Of a stretch of DNA of 25,645 nucleotides, positions 19,600 to 25,645 are shown piece by piece (position 1 is the stretch's first letter; each line of letters opens with the position of its first letter). The notes under the pieces are model-generated. The model had not been told where the DNA came from. It did no database searches and saw only the letters and a program-made list of their open reading frames with translations. Source of the stretch: Pezizomycotina sp. ARF18 (taxonomy: Eukaryota > Ascomycota); contig AZLU01000065.1 of assembly GCA_002224055.1 (NCBI GenBank), positions 148,049 through 173,693 of the forward strand, in the 5' to 3' direction. A program made the translations under genes and the position numbers.

Positions 19600-20900
19600 C
19601 TTTCGATAAAAATAAATAAATAATCAAGCGAAGAAAGGGTGGGTGGAGAATCTCAGTAGGGTTCCCTCTTCATTTTTTCCCTCCTAGCTCTTTCTGGAGT
19701 TGGGCTGGTACTTCTTGTATATCTGGGGATACATTTATCAGCGTATCCTGTGTAGTGTAAAAAAGGAATTAATATACTTGTTTTATATAAAATAATATAC
19801 TTGGTATTTAAATAATGATAACAATAAAAAGTCTCAAAGAAGCAAATAATAAACAACCGGGGGGAATATTCGACGAGCTAATCGGGTAATTCTTACTTAT
19901 ATTATTCCCGAAAGAGGATGAGCAGAAAGAAAAAGAAAACGAAGAAAAAAGAAAAGAAAAGAAAGGTCTGTTCGGAGAGAAAGAGAAGAAAAGACGCGGA
20001 ATAGGTCGGCTGGTCGCTATCTTTCACAGTATATTTGCGAAAAAAAAAAAAATTTGGATAAACGCGCCGTCGCTTATGGTTATCGTTCGACAGATTACGA
20101 CCGTTAAAAAAGGACCTCTCTACCCCGGGAAATTCTGTCGACTGGGTATAGAACGTGATAAAACGGGAAGGCCAGTGATGTCGGGACTATATGAATGTTA
20201 GAGGTATATTTTTTTGTGTAATATTCGGTTTTTGAGGAAGGTCTGCGATCATATGACATCGAAAGTTTGGGATTGCAGTATTATGGTGATGCGCCTCAAT
20301 ATAGAGCAGAATGCAGCCGCGCATAGGTTATTTACTTACAAAAGAGGAATTAAAAGATGCAGTTTCACCTAGCATCCTAACGTCTTAGGCTAATTTTGTC
20401 GGGCGCACATCTCTGCTGCTCGTGAAAGTGCTAAGCGTGTTGTGTTGTGTAGGTTCTCTCTTTTGGCTCGCTCTTCCTCCATCAGTAATCAATTTAAAAG
20501 AATGGGAAAGATGAACTGGACCATCCTCGGGAAAAAAAAAAATACCATATTACTATTAACCGTGATCTGTCTACTCCGAAGCAGCTAGCAGCCTTGTGGA
20601 GATAGTACTTTTTTTTTTTATTTCAACCCGCAAAGGGGATCCCCAAGGATTGGCGTCTGCGGTTAATATGGTGGGACGTTTACAGTCGTTAACGCCGTGA
20701 TTAGAGAAATTGCCATAATATAGGTTTTTTTTTTTTTTTTTTTTTTCGTTTGAAAATTCCCCGGAAGATTTTCGTTTTGCACATACCTAAAAGGATAAGC
20801 AATCCCACTAGTCGGTCAGTCGTTTTCCCGCTGTTTTTCCTATATGCATCCTGTTGAATAATAGTGTTCCCCAGTCCTAACAAAGAAATTGCCGCAATAG
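19600..20900. other. Gene-poor stretch with isolated splice-like sites
   Basis: AG-rich DNA (19915-19990) gives way to mixed sequence. A short plus frame, 20040-20198 (PLYPGKFCRLGIERDKTGRP), and a minus-strand donor GTAAGT at 20341 are the only coding hints, and neither could be extended to a gene. A T22 run is at 20725-20746. Confidence 0.4.
20725..20746. repeat. Poly(T) 22
   Basis: A homopolymer tract about 155 bp upstream of the candidate ATG at 20902. Confidence 0.85.
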
Positions 20901-20901
20901 A

Positions 20902-21352
20902 ATGGCGCAAGCGCTGTGGCCGGTCATGGAACCCTGGGACGTCAAGCTTTTGCAAACCCTTGCCAGAGAAAAAGAAGCCTGGTTAAGGGAGCTCAATACA
21001 AATGTAGGGCAGCGTTCATGCACTGGTCAGACATCTTTTTATTTCTCTTGCTGGCCTTCTGAGGCTTTTCGAGGCGTTTATGAGCTTGGGTGAGAATCGC
21101 TACACGGTACCTTCCTCGGATGCTCTCGAAAGGAAGATCCAAGCGCAAATGAAGATAGGTGTAGCTAAGTAAGTGTTTCTCACTCGTGTATGGAAGGTGG
21201 TTAGTCGTCTTTGGCAAATACCCAGGTACTAGTAGTTTCTGAGCGTAGGTGTTTTTATTATTAGAACAATCTGTTTGGACAGCGACTATAGGATTCATTC
21301 TATCAACGTCGCTTACTGCCTAAAAACTAAAAAGATTTTATTAGAGGAATAA
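20902..21352 (+). CDS. Two-exon candidate gene, product unknown
   Basis: ATG at 20902 (A at -3) opens MAQALWPVMEPWDVKLLQTL and on to RELNTNVG. The coding character then continues one register later (VHALVRHLFISLAGLLRLFE), so one extra G in the GGG at 21006 would have to be assumed, or translation starts at ATG 21080 (MSLGENRYTVPSSDALERKI). The second frame reaches a strong donor (AA/GTAAGT at 21169), and a 96-nt intron ends ATTATTAG at 21264. Exon 2 continues in phase (KTICLDSDYRIHSINVAYCL...ILLEE) to TAA at 21350. The segment HLFISLAGLLRLFEAF is hydrophobic and may be an amphipathic or membrane helix. A CTAAC site and AATAG acceptor just before 20902 leave open an upstream exon. Family not recognised. 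Confidence 0.5.
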
Positions 21353-21431
21353 TAATAAGTTAATAAAACATTCTTTTTATCTTTTTTATATATATAATAA
21401 AGAAAGGGCAATTCGCGTCGGGGAGATATGT

Positions 21432-21458
21432 AAAAAAAAAAAAAAAAAAAAAAAAAAA
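21432..21458. repeat. Poly(A) 27
   Basis: The run follows the 20.9-21.35 kb candidate by 80 bp. There is no AATAAA immediately ahead of it, though ATAATAAAG occurs at 21393-21401. Confidence 0.85.
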
Positions 21459-21539
21459 TTGCCGCGGCCTGTGCGTTTAACGAACGTGAAAAAGAAAAAG
21501 GAAGGAAGGGGAGCGAGGAGGGGAATTGTTATTTTATTT

Positions 21540-21612
21540 TACTATTATTTTTATTATTATTATTATTACTACTATTATTATTATTATTATTATTATTATT
21601 TATTTTATTATT
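21540..21612. repeat. (ATT)n microsatellite
   Basis: Imperfect ATT/ACT/TTT triplets run over about 70 bp, with a perfect (ATT) core near 21575-21600. Confidence 0.85.
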
Positions 21613-21637
21613 TTACTTTCGTGTAACGAGAACCAAA

Positions 21638-21668
<31 letters not shown>

Positions 21669-21773
21669 GGGAATTAAATTTGTTAGGAACAGATAACTTT
21701 ATAAGAAATCAGTCCATTGCACTCCATAACAGTCTCTTTCGAATAAGTTTTACTAATCATCACTTTTAACTAG

Positions 21774-22692
21774 CGTGTACTTCTCTCAGAAGTAGCAATA
21801 AATATCGACAAGTCCCTCCAAGATAGGATTTTTTGTCCGGCCACCGAGCATTTGGCTCTAATGGAGAAGGCGAACGATCTCTCCTGGATCTGAATGTAGG
21901 AGTCATAACCGTCTATGTCGCGTGGGCTGAAAGGATGCACTGGGTAGGGTAAAATGGTTAGTATTACACACCCCTGCCCGCCTTTCAATCTAGAAGAGAT
22001 ATATTTTTTCGTTCGAAGCATGTCAATTTTACCTACAAGAGTCGTTCGTCTTTTCTTGCCAATTGGAACAGGTGATCTACTCGTTATGTGCTTCCCTCGA
22101 GCAAAGCCTCACTCGCTTCCCTTCGAACCCGGTTGACGGTCGAGGTATTGTAACGTCATTCGACACCGTAATGACCAAATTGGAAGCTGGTGCTGCCAAC
22201 AGCGATATTTTTTTTTTTTTTTCGCATTTTATTATTAAGGAGATAAATCGCAAGGCTTAGTTTCGTACCCAAAATCTTTCTCGCACCCATGTCTTCCCGC
22301 GATAGTCATTCGAGAGAATCAATAAAGATTAATTTTGTTTTATATTTAGATTTACGTGCAGAAGTTCGTTCCTAGCTTTTTTTCTACCTCATTTCGGCAG
22401 GATTTATTGCCCTATCGACCACTAACTACGCACGCTGTCTAAAATTGTTTCAGTAGTCTCGGCCTGTGGGGGTGTGGTGTGTGTGCGGCTCTTTTCACTG
22501 GGATCCCTGAGGAAGACCAAAATATCCAGCCCAGGAGAGGAACGGCCCGATCTTCGATTATATAATAGTATTATTATTATATATATCGATTATACTATCG
22601 CTATAATCGAGGTGGCGATTGAGAATATCGATGGTATCGTCAATTCATCTGTTGCTCTCAGCGTGGTATCGAAAAACGATTCGCCTCGGTAA
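21774..22692 (+). CDS. Candidate exon chain, product unknown
   Basis: A good acceptor (TACTAAT...TTTTAACTAG, ending 21773) opens EVAINIDKSLQDRIFCPATE and HLALMEKAND. The character then shifts by one register to LDLNVGVITVYVAWAERMHW, ending at a GTAGGG donor (21944). After a 50-nt intron the next exon (21994) reads FSFEACQFYLQESFVFSC, LEQVIYSLCASLEQSLTRFP and GRGIVTSFDTVMTKLEA. A weak GTGCTG donor at 22190 and a TTTCAG acceptor at 22453 would join a last exon ending EVAIENIDGIVNSSVALSVV and TAA at 22690. The peptides are helical and hydrophobic. One single-base shift (about 21885) and the weak donor are problems. The opposite strand is also open over 21770-22021, so strand is not certain. No family assigned. 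Confidence 0.35.
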
Positions 22693-22982
22693 TTCCTCTC
22701 CTCTCCTTGTCATTTCTTTTTAATATTAAAACAGCACACAACTAATTAGCACAGCCAGGGCTGCTGTGGATCGACGATACGATGTATAATATTAATTCCC
22801 GATGGTGGATTGACATCCACCCAGGGTGCCGTATTACTTACTATGCGGGCTATCCGTTTTTCTCAAATTCTCCTAGACATGGTGGATACCACCTTCTGGA
22901 AAGATGGATCTTGGGCCCTTGTCGTTAGTTTTAGGCGGGAGAACATTCTATGGAATATTCCTAAACCCTCGTCACACTGGGC

Positions 22983-22983
22983 T

Positions 22984-23017
<34 letters not shown>
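22983..23017. repeat. T8-A27 homopolymer junction
   Basis: Eight T are followed directly by 27 A, just upstream of the first recognised exon of the 23-24 kb candidate. Confidence 0.85.
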
Positions 23018-23021
<4 letters not shown>

Positions 23022-23041
23022 CGTTCACATTCTCAACGTAG

Positions 23042-24112
23042 AAAAGTGCCAGGGGATGGGCAGGTAAGCAGAAGCAGTCCCGATTGCGCAACCGTTCAGA
23101 AGGAAAGGGAAAAAAAAAGTCTCTTCTCTACCCGGCATTGTGGATTTGCTAATCGCAGAAACCTACCTGCCAGTCCAGGCCCTGTTGTGCCCACCACAAG
23201 CACAAGCACAAGCACAAGCACAAGCACAAGCACACCTCTCCCTCTCTTGCCTCTGGGCGGCTATTTATTTTGGAGAGACTTGATTGGCAAGATGTCGGCG
23301 AGGAGATATCCCTTGTCCATGCTCCAGGTTCGATCACATCAAACTCTTCAAGCCTGATTAACGAACAATTTATAAGAAATTTACAGGTAATAACAATGGA
23401 TACGAAAAGGGGCGGGGCTGCGCCTCATGCAGATATTCGGCGGTGTGCTGAGCTCGATTTTCTTTCTACATGAAACTCGTCCCGCCTGGAAGAGGAGCTT
23501 GAGTGGTCAAGAATTCGCAATAGACTGAATACTTAAGTTCAGGAGCAGCCCGCAATCGGCGACCATCACGACAAAAGAACACACGTCACAAAACGGTAAG
23601 TCTTTAGGTATAGCCTACCGGGATAACTGGCCATCACCGCGCGGGCGAGTTCGGCCTCGTTGGGTCGACGGTGGTACGGTAATATAAGGGCACGATATAT
23701 AGCCGTCTACTTCGCGGGTCACCCGCAGCTTCAGCGTCGGCATTTGTAGGAAGACTGACCAGGGTCCCAAAGCATCGTTTTGGGGAGACGTTCTTTAGGA
23801 GGGTGCAGAATTCATCATCGCAATTTAGCTATAAGCAAGTAGAAAAAACAAAGTAATCAGAAAGTTCACGGCGTAAGCTTGCTATGCGACGGGATCTTAT
23901 TCAGAAAGAAACGGAACCCCCGATTTCAAAGCCAATCATCCAGCAAGGTAGGTATATCCTTTTTACTTTCTATGTTTGGTTATCTACCGCCTTGAAGACA
24001 ATTTAGGGAGCTCTCAAAAAATGTCTTTTTTTTTTTTTTTGCAGCTGATTATGTTTCTGAAATTTGGTCCAGAATTCTTGAGTTTATCAGCGATAGCGCC
24101 GTATCATCGTAA
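23042..24112 (+). CDS. Spliced candidate gene with Lys-His repeat, product unknown
   Basis: Phase-compatible exons are 23042-23063, 23159-23386, 23543-23595, 23763-23947 and 24045-24112. Introns start GTAAGC, GTAATA, GTAAGT and GTAGGT. They end GCAG, TTCAG, CCAG and T14-GCAG, with TGCTAAT, ACTGAAT and CTGAC near the first three acceptors. Exon 2 is fully open: CCAHHKHKHKHKHKHKHTS from a hexanucleotide array, then LFILERLDWQDVGEEISLVH. Exon 3 gives EQPAIGDHHDKRTHVTK. Exon 4 gives VPKHRFGETFFRRVQNSSSQ, one in-frame TAA (23854), then LIQKETEPPISKPIIQQ. Exon 5 gives ADYVSEIWSRILEFISDSAV and TAA. A 58-nt intron in exon 4 would avoid the stop but change the C-terminal frame. The first exon is missing. 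The His/Lys run could bind metal or nucleic acid; that is inference. Confidence 0.5.
23195..23234 (+). repeat. (CACAAG)6 microsatellite in a putative exon
   Basis: Six perfect CACAAG units plus CACA. In the frame of the surrounding candidate exon it encodes Lys-His pairs; the other two frames give Thr-Ser or Gln-Ala. The 6-bp unit means copy-number change would not shift the frame. Confidence 0.9.
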
Positions 24113-24680
24113 CACAAGCGCGCAAGGGACAAGGTATAACCTACAAGCCTTACGGGGCTCATGAGATTGGAAAATGCTGGCGATACACAGCTGATCTACA
24201 ACGGTTGAAAAGGAGAAAAAAAATAATATATATCTATATCCTGCGACGGAGTGTTCTCCTTCCGAAACTTTCGTTATATCGGTGCATGTCGTAGTCTGAA
24301 ACATTACTGATCTGGAGGCGCAAGGACAGGTTTACCACCTTAATTTTTTTTTCTTTTTCTCCTGAAATTGTCTCGAATTCTCGTTTGCCATTTACCAGGT
24401 GGTAATGTCGCAACATTTTTTTTTTGGGCCTACTCACTCGCTAACCAAACCACTTACTAAACGTTACGACAGGCTTTGCCTGTTTTAAAAGCGGAGACAG
24501 GGCCCGGCGTATGAGATGGCGAGAGACTAAACATATCCTCAGGAATCGTCACTGTAATACAGTCTGACGGTCTCATGGAAAATCGTAGACAGACCTTATT
24601 CCTTTGGCGTGATCATCCCGTTCTTCCCTGACTTTTTCCATGATATTGCGAAATAAATAGAAGAGGTGCTTTCGGACATA
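24113..24680. other. No supportable gene
   Basis: A minus frame at 24437-24234 (REFETISGEKEKKIKVVNLS) is open for 67 codons and looks mildly coding but has no ATG of its own at the proposed start and no splice partner. T10 and T11 runs flank it. Confidence 0.4.
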
Positions 24681-24684
24681 AGTG

Positions 24685-25030
24685 CGCATATATTTATTTG
24701 CCTTTGGGACCTGTGGCATTATTGCACGGGACGGCCGCAGCACACCTAAACCTCCGGACAGGCTCGCAAGCGTTAGCCTTGGTTACACTTCACTTCCTTC
24801 GTCGAGTTTGGGAATAAAGCGAGAAAAGGGGAGAAAACGAGAAGGAAAATAAGCTCTGCAAGAAACCGGTAATGTCTTTGGCATCCTTCCGGATGGAAAA
24901 GCCCCAAGGGTGGTATTTTCATTCTATTTCTCAAGTTGGCGTTCCTGCAGCGAAGCTGCCTAATCCAGGACAGGTTGGTAACTGTTTCCACTCATTGCAG
25001 CTGCGAGAAACGTTGAACTATACTCTATGA
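24685..25030 (+). CDS. Candidate coding segment, unknown
   Basis: Two overlapping plus frames look like one protein. The first is open from 24685 to TAA at 24850 (LFAFGTCGIIARDGRSTPKP, SVSLGYTSLPSSSLGI). The second, one register later, continues from about 24815 (SEKRGENEKENKLCKKPVMS, EKPQGWYFHSISQVGVPAAK) to TGA at 25028. Moving between them needs one base fewer in the AAA near 24818. Read alone, ATG 24872 to TGA 25030 is a complete 52-codon frame. No intron fits the junction. No domain was recognised. Either a decayed gene or an indel in the assembled sequence would explain it. Confidence 0.38.
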
Positions 25031-25622
25031 CGACCTCGATCTACATAAGCATCCGCCTTATTATAACAGCTATCAAGTAGATATTCCAATGTGCAATCTT
25101 GTCTTTTCCCATCTTCTTTCTCTTTGGTTACTTGTTGCCCCATTCCTCAGTCTATAATGTTTTGAGCTAGTAGGTATAGGCCACGAGATCAAAGCTCCAC
25201 AACGGCTCATTGAAGCGGCGAGATAGTATGGAGCAGAAGGTGAAATACCTCCCGGGAGCGAAGGTAATGCTTGAACCAGATTGGGTCTAAAGAGAAAGAT
25301 GTTTGAATAGATAAACGTCCAGTAAATCGGCTTCAAGACTTCGAGAAAGCTAGGGGGATTGTTGCTTACGCCGAAGTATACTCCAACCCCCTGGGGTACT
25401 TAACAAGAAGACGGTCCTCAGTCAAGCTCATTAGGCTCTTCCGTCTGTCGCCACTCTGAACAGGCAAGCTCCTGCTCTATCATCCAAAAAAAAAAATGAA
25501 GAATCTACTGGAATCTCCGAATAGTTTGCTCTGCATCAAGGTGTGCAAACGTTCAAAAAAGACCTTGTTCCCCTGATGCACCTTCAGTTTTAATGCGTCA
25601 ATCCGGCCGTTGTTGCTGTTCC
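25031..25622. other. No supportable gene
   Basis: The minus strand is open at 25336-25073 (87 codons, no ATG at the top) and the plus strand carries GHEIKAPQRLIEAAR with two stops. Neither was extended. The rest shows nothing recognisable. Confidence 0.4.
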
Positions 25623-25645
25623 TTTTTTTTTTTTTTTTTTTTTTT
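25623..25645. repeat. Poly(T) 23 at the window end
   Basis: The window stops inside the run, so its true length is unknown. Confidence 0.85.

Noticed and set aside
21393-21458. Poly(A)27 after an ATAATAAAG word, read as a genomic poly(A) signal and tail
   Set aside because: Tails are not genome-encoded unless retroposed, and no target-site duplication or intronless copy accompanies it.

Overview
The window looks like nuclear DNA of a filamentous fungus, most simply an ascomycete. Two signs point there. Between about 2030 and 7000 there is a sharply bounded AT-rich block in which CpA and TpG have almost vanished while CpG survives; that is the signature of repeat-induced point mutation (RIP). 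Outside the block, short introns are visible with GTAAGT/GTGAGT-type donors, CTAAC/CTGAC-type branch sites and YAG acceptors. No rRNA, tRNA, CRISPR array, bacterial operon or intact transposon was found.

Layout. 1-2030: GC-richer flank with a decayed collagen-like (Gly-X-Y) coding relic on the minus strand and a plus-strand frame holding one in-frame stop. 2030-7000: gene-free RIP block containing a 12-bp minisatellite and a large imperfect inverted repeat. 7350-8305: a two-exon candidate on the minus strand. 9100-9415: interleaved inverted repeats. 10295-11262: the best-supported gene, a minus-strand gene of about 112 codons cut by eight short introns, with exons as small as 13 nt. 11650-12782: plus-strand coding remains with an internal direct repeat and several frame breaks. 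13600 to the end: many poly(A)/poly(T) tracts, AG-rich DNA and several candidate exon sets. These are a frame-broken His/Gln-rich putative nuclear protein (16103-17214, minus) and plus-strand exon chains at 20902-21352, 21774-22692, 23042-24112 and 24685-25030.

How it fits together. Long open frames are rare because most coding sequence appears to lie in very short exons or in decayed copies, so a simple frame scan misses it. None of the products could be assigned to a named family by reading alone, and no shared pathway is claimed. Several candidates contain single-base frame changes or lone in-frame stops. Real pseudogene decay, uncorrected homopolymer errors and unrecognised splicing are all possible explanations, and the entries say where each applies. 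Gene models other than the 10.3-11.3 kb one should be read as tentative.
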